From Sporomusa ovata DSM 2662 (GTDB lineage: Bacteria; Bacillota; Negativicutes; Sporomusales; Sporomusaceae), in NCBI RefSeq assembly GCF_000445445.1, contig NZ_ASXP01000001.1, positions 132,001 through 196,000 on the forward strand: DNA of 64,000 bases, written 5' to 3'. The position numbers and the translations under genes were made by a program. The notes beneath the pieces were generated by a model. That model saw only the letters and a list, made by a program, of their open reading frames with translations. It ran no database searches and was not told the DNA's origin. How positions within the stretch are numbered: the first letter of the stretch is position 1; each line of letters starts with the position of its first letter. This document shows, one piece after another, positions 40,730 to 50,392 of the stretch.

Positions 40730-42270
40730 GCGAAAACCAAGCCGGAATACAGCAACAACTGCCTGTACAAGCCGTCCTGGACCCGGCCGATGCTCTGACG
40801 TATTACAAATTAGGCTGTACCTTGCAGGAACAAGGCCGGTTAACAGACGCTCTCGGTAGCTTCTGTCGCGCATTAACTCTTAACCCTAATTATATCCAAG
40901 CGTTGTGCAACCTGGGTGTTGTTCTGCACAAGCTGGGGCGGTCGGGTGAAGCGATACAATGTTTTCAGAAGGCACTGGCGTTGGAGTCGGATTCTGCGAA
41001 CTCTGCGAAAGCCATTTTATGGTATAACCTGGGGAGCATCCTGCTTGAAGTCCCAAGACTTTCTGAGGCTGTCGCAGCGCTGCGGCAGGCCATCGCGCTT
41101 CAGCCGGATTTGGCCGAGGCCTATACGCATTTGGGGAATGGCCTGCTCATGCTGCAAAGACCGTCTGAGGCCGTGGCGGCTCAGCAACAGGCCATCGCGC
41201 TCCAACCGGATTTGTCCGGCGCCTATAGTAATCTGGGAAATGCGCTGCAGGCCCAGGGAAAGGTTGCAGACGCCATCGCTGCCTATAACCGCGCCATTAC
41301 GCTGAATTCAACCGATCCGGATGTATATAATAACCGTGCGCAGGCTCTTCTGCTCAGCGGCAATCTGGCCCGCGGCTTTGCAGAATATGAATGGCGGACA
41401 AAACTTAACTGGCTGCGTCATTTTTATGAATGGTTTGAGGACAAGCCGCGTTGGCAGGGGGAAAATTTTGCCGGCAAACGCCTGCTGGTCTATGATGAGC
41501 AAGGCTGCGGGGACGCCATTCAGTTTTGCCGCTACCTGCCGTTGGTCAAAGCCCGGGGAGGTATTGTGCAATTTTCCACCAAACAGCCATTATTGCGCTT
41601 ATTTGCTAATTTCCCCGGCATTGATGAATTGGTAGAACATACGGAAGCAGGCATTGCCCGGACACAATCCGACCTGACTGTGCCTTTAATGAGCCTGCCT
41701 CACATTTTTGGCACAACACTGCCTACTATTCCGGCGGATATTCCTTATCTGACTGCCGACCGGCGCAGCATTGAACTATGGCGCAGCAAAATGAATTGTG
41801 CCGGTACAGACTTGCGGGTAGGCTTAGTCTGGGCCGGTAATCCGGCAAACGTCTCCGGGCAAATCCGCACCTGCGGCCTGCAAGCAATGTCGCCGCTGGC
41901 CTGTATACCTGGCGTGACTTTCTACAGCCTGCAGAAAGGCGAGGCGTCCCAAGAGGTACATACGCCGCCGTCCGGCATGTGCCTTATTGATCTGACGGAC
42001 GATATTGGCGATTTTGCCGATACCGCTGCCTTGATTATGAACCTCGACCTTGTTATATCGGTCGATACAGCCGTAGCCCATTTGGCAGGCGCACTAGGTA
42101 AGCCTGTCTGGACGCTGCTGCCGGCGGCCAACGAATGGCGGTGGTTATTAGCCAGAAACGATTCTCCCTGGTACCCGACTATGCGCCTGTTTCGCCAGAG
42201 CGCTCCGGGCGATTGGAGCGGCGTAATGACGGCGGTAGCTCAGGAGTTAAGAAAGTGGAAAGAGATGTGA
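40726..42270 (+). CDS. TPR-repeat glycosyltransferase, array member 2
   Basis: 514 residues. The ATG at 40726 overlaps the previous stop and has the array's usual ribosome site; longer in-frame extensions upstream overlap gene 1. About five or six TPRs, then the same catalytic part (LLVYDEQGCGDAIQFCRYLP, VGLVWAGNPANVSGQ, MNLDLVISVDTAVAHLAGAL). The GFGD motif reads GCGD here. Fewer TPRs than member 1 suggests a different target or reach. Confidence 0.83.
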   Translation: MSENQAGIQQQLPVQAVLDPADALTYYKLGCTLQEQGRLTDALGSFCRALTLNPNYIQALCNLGVVLHKLGRSGEAIQCFQKALALESDSANSAKAILWYNLGSILLEVPRLSEAVAALRQAIALQPDLAEAYTHLGNGLLMLQRPSEAVAAQQQAIALQPDLSGAYSNLGNALQAQGKVADAIAAYNRAITLNSTDPDVYNNRAQALLLSGNLARGFAEYEWRTKLNWLRHFYEWFEDKPRWQGENFAGKRLLVYDEQGCGDAIQFCRYLPLVKARGGIVQFSTKQPLLRLFANFPGIDELVEHTEAGIARTQSDLTVPLMSLPHIFGTTLPTIPADIPYLTADRRSIELWRSKMNCAGTDLRVGLVWAGNPANVSGQIRTCGLQAMSPLACIPGVTFYSLQKGEASQEVHTPPSGMCLIDLTDDIGDFADTAALIMNLDLVISVDTAVAHLAGALGKPVWTLLPAANEWRWLLARNDSPWYPTMRLFRQSAPGDWSGVMTAVAQELRKWKEM

Positions 42271-42274
42271 GATT

Positions 42275-42811
42275 ATGTATTTGACTGTTGAACAGCGCAG
42301 GATTGACACCTGGCATAACAAGATTAATTGTCCCGGCTCACACCTACGGGTAGGATTAGCCTGGGGTGGGAATCCGGAAAACGTTCCCGGACAAAGCCAC
42401 ACCTGCGGCCTCAATGCGATGGTTCCGCTGGCACGCATACCGGGCGTAACTTTTTATAGTTTGAAAAAAGACGCGACAGTCAGTGCGGCCAACACGCCAC
42501 CGCCTGGGATGCGGCTCGTTGATCTGACAGCGGAGATTGCTGACTTTGCCGATACTGCCGCGCTGATTATGAACCTCGACCTTGTTATTGCAGTCGATAC
42601 TGCTGTAGCCCATTTGGCAGGTGTGCTGGGCAAGCCGGTCTGGACGCTGCTGACGGCAGCCGGTGAATGGCGGTGGTTATTAGCCAGAAACGACACCCCA
42701 TGGTATCCGACTATGCGCCTGTTTCGCCAGACCACTCCGGGCGATTGGAGCGGCGTAGTGGCAGCAGTCGAGCAGGAGCTAAGAGCATTGTTGTCAGCAA
42801 CAGCTAAATAA
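42275..42811 (+). pseudogene. Truncated TPR-glycosyltransferase, C-terminal piece only
   Basis: 178 residues beginning MYLTVEQRRIDTWHNKIN, which aligns with the middle of the catalytic region of its neighbours (PYLTADQRSIELWRSKMN). All TPRs and the LLVYDEQGFGD half are absent; the C-terminal half (VGLAWGGNPENVPGQ ... MNLDLVIAVDTAVAHLAGVL) is intact. It starts four bases after member 2 with a usable ATG, so it may be translated. Best read as a leftover of recombination between tandem copies. Confidence 0.75.
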
Positions 42812-42856
42812 ATAAGGGAAACACCATATCATATGCCCGGAAAGCAGGTGAACATT

Positions 42857-44656
42857 ATGAGTGAAAGCCCATCATCAGAAGCGCAGCAACAGCTGTTGCT
42901 GGGAAATGTCTGTAAAGAGCAGGGGCTGTTAGAGGATGCCATTCAATGCTATCAGGCAGGAGTAACGCTCTGTCCCGGTAGTGCCGAACTTTGGTTTGCC
43001 CTGGGAACCACCCTGCTCGAAGTTGCCAGACTGCCTGAGGCCGTTGCCGCCTTGCAACAAGCAAGTGCGCTCCAACCGGATTCTGCCGGTGTATATATGA
43101 ATCTGGGCAACGCCTTTAATGAACAGGGCCGCTGTGAGGACGCCATTCAATGCTTCCAAAAAGGGTTAGCTATCTGTCCTGGTAATGCCGCTTTATGGTT
43201 TAACCTGGGAGTTGCCTTTAGCTCATTGCCCCGACTGTCTGAGGCTGTGGCAGCATTCCAGCAGGCCATCACGCTCCAACCGGATTTTCCTAATGCCTAT
43301 CTTTGTCTGGGAAGTGTCCTTAAAGAACAGGGGCTATATGAGGCTGCCGTTCAATGTTATCAAAAAGGGTTAGTTATTTGCCCTGGCGATGCTCAATTAT
43401 GGTTTAACCTGGGGACTACCCTGCTCGAACTGCGAAGTCTGTCTGAGGCTGCCGCAGCGCTGCAACAGGCCATCACACTGCAACCGGATTTGGCCGCAGC
43501 TTATAACAATTTGGGAAATGTCCTGCTCAAATTGCAACGACTGTCTGAGGCCGTTGCAATGCTGCAACAGGCCATCGCGCTCAAGCCGGATTATTCTGAT
43601 GCCTATATTAATATGGGAAATGTGCTGCAGGCTCAGGGAAAAATTGAATACGCTATTGACGCATATAACCGCGCTATAGCGCTGAATCCCTCAAATCTGG
43701 AAGTATACTATAATCGTGCCACGGCTATCCTGCTCAACGGCAACTTGTCCCACGGCTTTGCGGAATATGAGTGGCGCATGAAAATCCCCCGGTTCCATCA
43801 TTTTTATGAATGGTTTGACGCCAAACCGCGCTGGAGTGGTGAAAATTTTGCCGGCAAACGCCTGCTGGTTTATGATGAGCAAGGCTTCGGAGACAGCTTG
43901 CAATTTTGCCGTTACCTGCCACTGGTCAAAGCCCGGGGCGGCAGTGTGCAATTCTCAACTAAGCCTCCGCTGCTGCGCCTGTTTGCCAATTTCCCCGGTA
44001 TTGATGAATTGATCGAACATACCGCGGCAACAATTGCTCAGGCACAATTTGACCTAACAGTGCCCCTGGTAAGCCTGCCTTACATTTTTGGCACAACACT
44101 ACATACTATTCCGGCTGGCGTTCCTTATCTAAATGTTGAACAGCACAGCAAAGATGTATGGCGCAAGAGAATGACTAGTCAGGGATCACAACGCCGGGTG
44201 GGATTAGTCTGGGCCGGTAATCCGGCAAACATCTCCGGACAAATCCGTACCTGCGGCTTGCAAACGATGACACCCCTGGCCTACATACCTGGCGTGACTT
44301 TCTACAGCTTGCAAAAAGGCGAGGCGGCCCAACAGGCTAATACGCCGCCCGGTATGAAGCTCATTGATCTGACAGACGATATTGCCGATTTTGCCGATAC
44401 TGCCGCCCTGATTATGAACCTTGATCTTGTTATATCAGTTGATACAGCTGTAGCCCATTTGGCAGGCGCGCTGGGCAAACCCGTCTGGATGCTGCTGCCA
44501 GCGGCCAACGAATGGCGGTGGTTATTAGCTAGAAATGACACCCCATGGTATCCGACCATGCGACTGTTTCGTCAGGCCGCTTCGGGCGACTGGAACAGCG
44601 TAATGGCGGCAGTCGCCCGGGAGTTAAGCATGTGGCAGGCAGGTGGAACAGTATGA
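42857..44656 (+). CDS. TPR-repeat glycosyltransferase, array member 3
   Basis: 599 residues. Start at the ATG 42857 (MSESPSSEAQQQLLLGNVCK) after GCAGGTG, matching the other members; an ATG 24 bases upstream lacks a ribosome site. About seven or eight TPRs, then GKRLLVYDEQGFGDSLQFCR and MNLDLVISVDTAVAHLAGAL. The N-terminus MSESxSxAQQQL is shared with member 5. Ends with ATGA overlap to member 4. Confidence 0.85.
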   Translation: MSESPSSEAQQQLLLGNVCKEQGLLEDAIQCYQAGVTLCPGSAELWFALGTTLLEVARLPEAVAALQQASALQPDSAGVYMNLGNAFNEQGRCEDAIQCFQKGLAICPGNAALWFNLGVAFSSLPRLSEAVAAFQQAITLQPDFPNAYLCLGSVLKEQGLYEAAVQCYQKGLVICPGDAQLWFNLGTTLLELRSLSEAAAALQQAITLQPDLAAAYNNLGNVLLKLQRLSEAVAMLQQAIALKPDYSDAYINMGNVLQAQGKIEYAIDAYNRAIALNPSNLEVYYNRATAILLNGNLSHGFAEYEWRMKIPRFHHFYEWFDAKPRWSGENFAGKRLLVYDEQGFGDSLQFCRYLPLVKARGGSVQFSTKPPLLRLFANFPGIDELIEHTAATIAQAQFDLTVPLVSLPYIFGTTLHTIPAGVPYLNVEQHSKDVWRKRMTSQGSQRRVGLVWAGNPANISGQIRTCGLQTMTPLAYIPGVTFYSLQKGEAAQQANTPPGMKLIDLTDDIADFADTAALIMNLDLVISVDTAVAHLAGALGKPVWMLLPAANEWRWLLARNDTPWYPTMRLFRQAASGDWNSVMAAVARELSMWQAGGTV

Positions 44657-46251
44657 ACGAAAATCAATCTGAAGCGCTGCGACAAGTGTTGCCAGGAAAA
44701 GCTCTTACAGAGCAGGGACTGCCGAAGGACGCTGTTCAACACTGTCAGGAAGCATTAGTGCTTTATCCTGACAATGCCGATTTATGGTACCAATTGGGAA
44801 CTACCCTGCTTGCATCGCAAAAACTGTCTGAGGCCGCCCAAGCATTGCGACAGGCAATTGCGCTCCAACCGAATTTTGCCAAGGCCTATAATAATCTGGG
44901 CGGCGCCCTTAAAAAACAGGGCCTGTACGAGGAGGCCATTCGATGGTACGAAAAAGGGTTGGCGCTTTGCCCTGATAGTGCTCAATTGTGGTATAACCTG
45001 GGAACTACCCTGCTCACCGTGCCAAGACTGTCTGAGGCCGCCCAGGCACTGCAACAGGCCATCACCCTCAAGCCGGATTTGGCTGAGGCATATACTAATC
45101 TGGTAATTGCCCTGATTAAAATGCCAAGACTACCTGAGGCCGTCAAAGTACTGCAACAGGCCATCGCGCTCAAACCAAATTGTGCCGAGACCCATAATAA
45201 TTTGGGCTTTGCACTTCAGTCCCAGGGAAAGGCTGCAGAGGCCATCGCTGCTTTTGACCGCGCTATTATGCTGAAGCCCACAGATCCGGAGATATATAAT
45301 AACCGCGCCCAGGCAATCTTGCTCAGCGGCAACCTGGCCCGCGGCTTTGCTGAATATAAATGGCGCACTAAAGTCAACCGGTACCGCCGTTTTTATGAAG
45401 GGTTTGATAGCCTACCGCGCTGGGGTGGTGAAAATTTTGCCGGCAAACGCCTGCTGGTTTATGATGAGCAGGGCTTCGGGGACGTCCTGCAATTTTGCCG
45501 CTATCTGCCGCTGGTCAAAGCCCGGGGCGGCAGCGTGCAATTCTCGACAAAACAGCCGCTGCTGCGCCTGTTTGCTAACTTCCCCGGAATTGATGAACTA
45601 ATCGAACATACTACGGAAGCAATTGCCCAGACACAATTTGAACTATCGGTGCCCCTGCTAAGTCTGCCCCATATTTTCGGCACAACCTTACAGACCATTC
45701 CAGCGAGCATTCCTTATCTGACTGCCGATCAGCACTCTATTGCTGCCTGGCGCAGCAATATGAATTGCTCTGGCACAAACCTCCGGGTAGGATTAGCCTG
45801 GGCCGGTAATCCGGAAAATATTCCCGGACAAATCCGCACCTGCGGCCTCAAGGCGATGTCTCCCCTGGCCGGCATACCTGGAACGACTTTCTACAGCTTG
45901 CAAACAGGCGCGGCGGCCAACGAGGCCAATACAGCGCCACCTGATATGCGGCTCATTGACCTGACAGGCAATATTGCCGATTTTGCTGATACTGCCGCAT
46001 TGATTATGAACCTCGACCTGGTTGTGTCTGTCGATACAGCCGTAGCCCATTTAGCGGGTGCGCTGGGCAAGCCTGTCTGGACGCTGCTGCCGGCGGCTGG
46101 TGAATGGCGGTGGTTATTGGCCAGAAGTGATACTCCCTGGTATCCGACCATGCGCCTGTTCCGTCAGGGTACTCCGGGCGACTGGAACAGCGTAATGACA
46201 GCGGTAGCTCGGGAGTTAAGAATGCTAGCAGCGAAAGCGGGTATGACATAA
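44653..46251 (+). CDS. TPR-repeat glycosyltransferase, array member 4
   Basis: 532 residues from the ATG at 44653 that overlaps the stop of member 3. About six TPRs; catalytic part LLVYDEQGFGDVLQFCRYLP, VGLAWAGNPENIPGQIRTCG, MNLDLVVSVDTAVAHLAGAL. Its last 250 residues are nearly identical to those of member 5, pointing to recent duplication or gene conversion. The next gene's ATG overlaps its TAA (TAATG). Confidence 0.85.
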   Translation: MNENQSEALRQVLPGKALTEQGLPKDAVQHCQEALVLYPDNADLWYQLGTTLLASQKLSEAAQALRQAIALQPNFAKAYNNLGGALKKQGLYEEAIRWYEKGLALCPDSAQLWYNLGTTLLTVPRLSEAAQALQQAITLKPDLAEAYTNLVIALIKMPRLPEAVKVLQQAIALKPNCAETHNNLGFALQSQGKAAEAIAAFDRAIMLKPTDPEIYNNRAQAILLSGNLARGFAEYKWRTKVNRYRRFYEGFDSLPRWGGENFAGKRLLVYDEQGFGDVLQFCRYLPLVKARGGSVQFSTKQPLLRLFANFPGIDELIEHTTEAIAQTQFELSVPLLSLPHIFGTTLQTIPASIPYLTADQHSIAAWRSNMNCSGTNLRVGLAWAGNPENIPGQIRTCGLKAMSPLAGIPGTTFYSLQTGAAANEANTAPPDMRLIDLTGNIADFADTAALIMNLDLVVSVDTAVAHLAGALGKPVWTLLPAAGEWRWLLARSDTPWYPTMRLFRQGTPGDWNSVMTAVARELRMLAAKAGMT

Positions 46252-47729
46252 TGAATGAAAACCAATCCAAAGCGCAGCAACAGCTGTCGCTGGGAAATGT
46301 CCGTAAAGAGCAGGGGATGCTGGAGGATGCCATTCAATGCTACCAGGAAGGGTTAACTCTTTGCCCTGGTAATGCCGAAATATGGTTTACCTTAGCGAGC
46401 ACTTTTCTCGATTTGCGAAGACTGTCTGAAGCTGTAGAAGCCTTTCAACAGGTAATCGCACTCAGACCTGATTTAGCCGGTGCCTATAATAATTTGGGAG
46501 GTGTTCTGCTCGAATTGGAAAGACCGTCCGAAGCAGTTGAAGCGTTGCAACAGGCAATCGCGCTCCAACCGGGTTTTGTTGAGGCTTATTCTAATTTAGG
46601 AAATGCCTATCTTAAATTGGAAAAACCGTCTGAGGCCGTCAAAGTGCTGCAACAGGCAATCACATTTAAACCGGATTATGCGGCTGCTTATAATAATCTG
46701 GGAAATGCGCTGCAGTTCAAGGGAAAGGCGGAAGAAGCCATTGCTGCTTATAATCGCGCGATAGCGCTGAATCCCTCAAATGCGGAAGCATATAATAACC
46801 GCTCTAAGGCTATTTTGCTCAACGGCAACCTGGCCTGCGGCTTTGCCGAATATGAGTGGCGTACTAAGGTCAAGCGGCGCCGCCATTTTTATGAATGGTG
46901 TAATGACAAACCTCGCTGGGGTGGTGAAAATTTCTCTGGCAAGCGCCTGCTGGTTTATGATGAGCAGGGCTTCGGCGACACCCTGCAATTTTGCCGCTAC
47001 CTGCCGCTGGTCAAAGCCAGGGGCGGTATTGTGCAATTCTCGACCAAACAGCCGCTGCTGCGCCTGTTTACTAACTTCCCCGGAATTGATGAACTAATCG
47101 AACAAACTGCGACAGCAATTACCCAGGCGCAATTTGACCTTGCGGTGCCCCTGCTGAGTTTGCCCCATATTTTCGGCACAACCTTACAGACTATTCCAGC
47201 GAGCGTTCCTTATCTGACTGCCGATCAGCACTCTATCGCTGCCTGGCGCAGCAAAATGAATTGCTCCGGCACAAACCTCCGGGTAGGATTAGCCTGGGCC
47301 GGTGATCCGGAAAACATCCCCGGGCAAATTCGCACCTGCGGCCTCAAGGCGATGTCTCCCCTGGCCGGAATACCAGGCACGACTTTCTACAGCCTGCAAA
47401 AAGGCGCGGCGGCCAAGGAGGCCAATACAGCGCCACCAGGTATGCAGCTCATTGACCTGACAGAGGATATTGCCGACTTTGCCGATACTGCCGCTTTGAT
47501 TATGAATCTTGACCTGGTGGTGTCTGTTGATACAGCTGTAGCCCATTTGGCAGGCGCACTGGGCAAGCCTGTCTGGACGCTGCTGCCGTCAGCCGGTGAG
47601 TGGCGGTGGTTATTGGGCAGAAGCGATACTCCCTGGTATCCGTCCATGCGCCTGTTCCGCCAGAGCACTCCTGGCGACTGGAACGGCGTAATGACAGCGG
47701 TAGCTCAGGAATTAAGGCTGTTAGTATAG
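46251..47729 (+). CDS. TPR-repeat glycosyltransferase, array member 5
   Basis: 492 residues, the shortest intact member, with about five TPRs and the catalytic region LLVYDEQGFGDTLQFCRYLP, VGLAWAGDPENIPGQIRTCG, MNLDLVVSVDTAVAHLAGAL. N-terminus MNENQSKAQQQLSLGNVRKE. Last gene of the operon, followed by a terminator 60 bp on. Confidence 0.85.
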   Translation: MNENQSKAQQQLSLGNVRKEQGMLEDAIQCYQEGLTLCPGNAEIWFTLASTFLDLRRLSEAVEAFQQVIALRPDLAGAYNNLGGVLLELERPSEAVEALQQAIALQPGFVEAYSNLGNAYLKLEKPSEAVKVLQQAITFKPDYAAAYNNLGNALQFKGKAEEAIAAYNRAIALNPSNAEAYNNRSKAILLNGNLACGFAEYEWRTKVKRRRHFYEWCNDKPRWGGENFSGKRLLVYDEQGFGDTLQFCRYLPLVKARGGIVQFSTKQPLLRLFTNFPGIDELIEQTATAITQAQFDLAVPLLSLPHIFGTTLQTIPASVPYLTADQHSIAAWRSKMNCSGTNLRVGLAWAGDPENIPGQIRTCGLKAMSPLAGIPGTTFYSLQKGAAAKEANTAPPGMQLIDLTEDIADFADTAALIMNLDLVVSVDTAVAHLAGALGKPVWTLLPSAGEWRWLLGRSDTPWYPSMRLFRQSTPGDWNGVMTAVAQELRLLV

Positions 47730-47788
47730 CAGCGTAAACTATTATCAGTAAGGTTAGTGGTATAAAACAGATGAATGCAAGCAAACAC

Positions 47789-47838
47789 GAAGCCGCCTTC
47801 AGCCCATGATTGAAATCAGTGGGCTAAAGGCGGCTTTG
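47789..47838 (+). terminator. Terminator of the TPR-glycosyltransferase operon
   Basis: AAGCCGCCTT-c-AGCCCA / TGGGCT-a-AAGGCGGCTT with a 13-base loop, one mismatch. Confidence 0.85.
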
Positions 47839-48006
47839 CTGCTATAATAGGAATTTTTTTAAAACTTACCAAAACGTGGCAGGAATTTGATTATTGATGT
47901 AGAATGCTGTAAAAAATACATAACAAAACAAATACAAACAATAGTAACCATTGATTTATTTTTACTTAGTATATTTTAATTTGGTTTAGTTTATTTTTCT
48001 TGTCCA

Positions 48007-48486
48007 GATAGAAAGTGAAATTTTCCCTTGATAGAATGACTAAGGCATCTGCCGGCACCCTAAGGGACTTGGCATAAGCCAAGTCCTCTATAGGCGACGC
48101 TTATTCAGGTGGAGTTGACTCTCCACCTGAACCTTTGATGTTTCAGCTTTGCTGAAACGAGTTCACTAAGTATCACGTGACGCACTCCCCCTATCTAAGC
48201 GGTGAGGGATTCTTGTTCGTAGCGACGGCTAATGCTGATATAAATTTCCAAGCTACTTTTGTTGGTCTAATGGATCATATATGAATTAGGTTATACCTAC
48301 TATTCTGCAGCTTTCATTTTGGATAGTGAGTACAGCATTGCATATTCAACTGACGGTGGGGTGAAAGCATGAAGGCGAGAGCAGCGTGCATGTGACAAAT
48401 CTTAAAGTCCGACCTAAGCTAGTGAACTTGTTCAGCAAAGCTGAACATCGAATTTTCAATGAGCTGAGTAAACTCTGTCAGCTGAA
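48007..48486. repeat. Structured intergenic element with inverted related ends
   Basis: The segment read on the minus strand at 48169-48099 and the plus-strand segment 48420-48486 are similar: both contain TAGTGAACT, a hairpin GTTCAGCAAAGCTGAAC (one base pair longer in the left copy), CATC, and a second hairpin ending CTGAA. They point outward from a 250-bp centre, like the ends of a small non-autonomous element. A GACTTGG hairpin at 48066-48085 recurs at 38018 and 63228. No gene inside; the right end abuts the tonB ribosome site. Confidence 0.45.
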
Positions 48487-48507
48487 ATCAAAGAAAGGAG
48501 GTTAGAC

Positions 48508-49242
48508 ATGTATTACGTTACCGAGTACCCCTATTTTAAAACAACTGGAATTTCCCTGTTTCTGCATGGTGCCTTGCTTGTCGCACTGCTTGTGTTAAAA
48601 CCATTTGCTGCCACGCAGCCGCCGGTCATAACCGCAGTCGAGATTGTATCAGTCACCGAACCAGCTGCGCCAGAGTCAGGGGCTGCTGTCAGCGAAGCGT
48701 CTCCCCCGCCGGCACCACCGGCAATGGCGCAGCCCACTCCCCAGACTCCCCCTGCCCAACCCCTGCCCCCTATGGTGCCGGATGAATTGAGTACAACCCC
48801 AACTGTACAACCTGTTTTTGCCGGAGTAACGGCTGCTGCAAGTGAACCAAGCGCCTTTGCCTTTGCGGCTACTGGAATACCAGGAGGAAGTGGCACGGTG
48901 GCGACAGCAACCGGCAGCGGCAGCGGGACCCAAGTGGGGACACAGGGGAATGGTAGTGGAGGGCGAACACGCGGCTCTTCTGTTTACGCTCCGAAACCCC
49001 GTTACCCGCAGGCCGCCAGGCGGGATGGCTGGGAAGGTAATGTATTGCTGCGTATCCGCGTTGAAACAGATGGATCAGTTACCGTGCTTTCGGTACTTGA
49101 GGGCGGTCGCTCTGATATCGAGGAATCTGCCGTGGAAACAGTAAGTCAATGGCGGTATTCACCTGATCGTGACGAGAACGGTGAACCGGTAGCTGCTTCC
49201 AAAAGCATACGCATCAAATTTAATCTTCATGATGAGGAATAA
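48508..49242 (+). CDS. tonB: TonB-family energy transducer
   Basis: 244 residues. One N-terminal membrane helix (about 13-33, ISLFLHGALLVALLVLKPF), a long Pro/Ala/Gly-rich periplasmic linker (about 50-165) and the C-terminal TonB domain (YAPKPRYPQAARRDGWEGNV ... VSQWRYSPDRDENGEPV). It passes proton-motive energy from ExbB-ExbD to outer-membrane receptors such as the one at 30345. AAAGGAGG precedes the ATG. First of a three-gene operon. Confidence 0.92.
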   Translation: MYYVTEYPYFKTTGISLFLHGALLVALLVLKPFAATQPPVITAVEIVSVTEPAAPESGAAVSEASPPPAPPAMAQPTPQTPPAQPLPPMVPDELSTTPTVQPVFAGVTAAASEPSAFAFAATGIPGGSGTVATATGSGSGTQVGTQGNGSGGRTRGSSVYAPKPRYPQAARRDGWEGNVLLRIRVETDGSVTVLSVLEGGRSDIEESAVETVSQWRYSPDRDENGEPVAASKSIRIKFNLHDEE

Positions 49243-49282
49243 GCAAACCATAACAATCCAATTTTACGAAAGGATGATAGTA

Positions 49283-49873
49283 ATGTCCGAACTTCTCAAA
49301 GGAGGCTGGATGATGCTGCCCTTGGCGCTGTGTTCCATCATTGCAGTCGCCATCATCATCGAACGCTTTTTCTTCTTTAAACGCATGGGCAAGGCAGCTA
49401 TAGCCGAAGAGGTGCTCGAGCTGGTTAATTACGGGCGCATTAACGATGCCCTGGCCCTAACAAAAAAATCATCATTGCCGCTGGCAAAGGTGATGGCAGC
49501 CGGTATAACCCACCAGCTTGATGCCGCCAAAGCTATGGAATCGGCTGGAATTACCGAGTGCTCGGTTATGAAACGGGGTTTATCCGTACTTGATACCATT
49601 GTTACACTCTCTCCCTTGCTCGGTCTCCTGGGCACCATAATCGGCATGATCAACTCGTTCCAGATTATGGCCCTGGTCGGTACAGGACAACCCCATGCTG
49701 TCACCGGCGGAGTTGCTGAAGCGCTCATCGCCACCGCAACCGGTATAACTGTGGCAGTAATCGCTCTCATACCATATAACTACTTTGTAGCCCGGATTGA
49801 GCGGGAAACCGAGGTAATTGAACATTATGCAACCCGGCTTGAAATGGCGCTGACCACGCAATCGCAGGAGTGA
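49283..49873 (+). CDS. exbB: ExbB/TolQ-family proton channel subunit
   Basis: 196 residues, shorter than E. coli ExbB but usual for this branch. Three membrane helices (about 12-32, 100-122, 148-170) with the MotA/TolQ/ExbB motif VLDTIVTLSPLLGLLGTIIG and ALIATATGITVAVIALIPYN. The ATG at 49283 follows GAAAGGA; the longer frame from 49229 overlaps tonB. Forms the channel with ExbD. Confidence 0.93.
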   Translation: MSELLKGGWMMLPLALCSIIAVAIIIERFFFFKRMGKAAIAEEVLELVNYGRINDALALTKKSSLPLAKVMAAGITHQLDAAKAMESAGITECSVMKRGLSVLDTIVTLSPLLGLLGTIIGMINSFQIMALVGTGQPHAVTGGVAEALIATATGITVAVIALIPYNYFVARIERETEVIEHYATRLEMALTTQSQE

Positions 49874-49878
49874 TGATA

Positions 49879-50307
49879 ATGAAAATAGCACGAAAACCAA
49901 TGAAGAAGGCCCGCATCGAGATTATTCCGATGATCGACACGATGTTTTTCCTGTTAGTGTTCTTTATGCTGGCTACTCTCACAATGACAACCCAGTCCGG
50001 CCTGCCGGTAAATCTCCCCCAGGCCAACGGCGTGCAAGATGAAACAAAGCAGATAGTGACGCTGACACTAACCCAGGATGGAAATATCTTTTATGATAAG
50101 CAACAAATCAACTCGCCGGCCGAAGCCGTGTCGCGGCTTACTCAACAAAACAAACGTGAGCTGCTGCCGACGGTAATAATTAATGCCGACCGCAGTGTCG
50201 AACATGGTCGCGTGGTTGAACTACTGGACGCTGTCCGTCAAAGCGGCGTAATAAAGGTTGCCATAGCGGTAAAACCATCAGGTGATAGTACGGTAACCCA
50301 CATGTGA
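49879..50307 (+). CDS. exbD: ExbD/TolR-family protein
   Basis: 142 residues. One membrane helix with the essential Asp in RIEIIPMIDTMFFLLVFFML, then a periplasmic domain (VINADRSVEHGRVVELLDAV). The ATG at 49879 has CAGGAG at eight bases. Completes the TonB-ExbB-ExbD complex; a strong bidirectional terminator follows. Confidence 0.93.
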   Translation: MKIARKPMKKARIEIIPMIDTMFFLLVFFMLATLTMTTQSGLPVNLPQANGVQDETKQIVTLTLTQDGNIFYDKQQINSPAEAVSRLTQQNKRELLPTVIINADRSVEHGRVVELLDAVRQSGVIKVAIAVKPSGDSTVTHM

Positions 50308-50336
50308 TTTACAGGCCAGTGATAACGAAGAGCATA

Positions 50337-50383
50337 AAGCGGGCTATGGATAACTTATCTCTAAGTTATCCATAGCCCGCTTA
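50337..50383. terminator. Bidirectional terminator between exbD and map
   Basis: About twenty perfect base pairs, AAGCGGGCTATGGATAACTT with its complement, between convergent genes. Confidence 0.9.
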
Positions 50384-50392
50384 TTTTAATTA

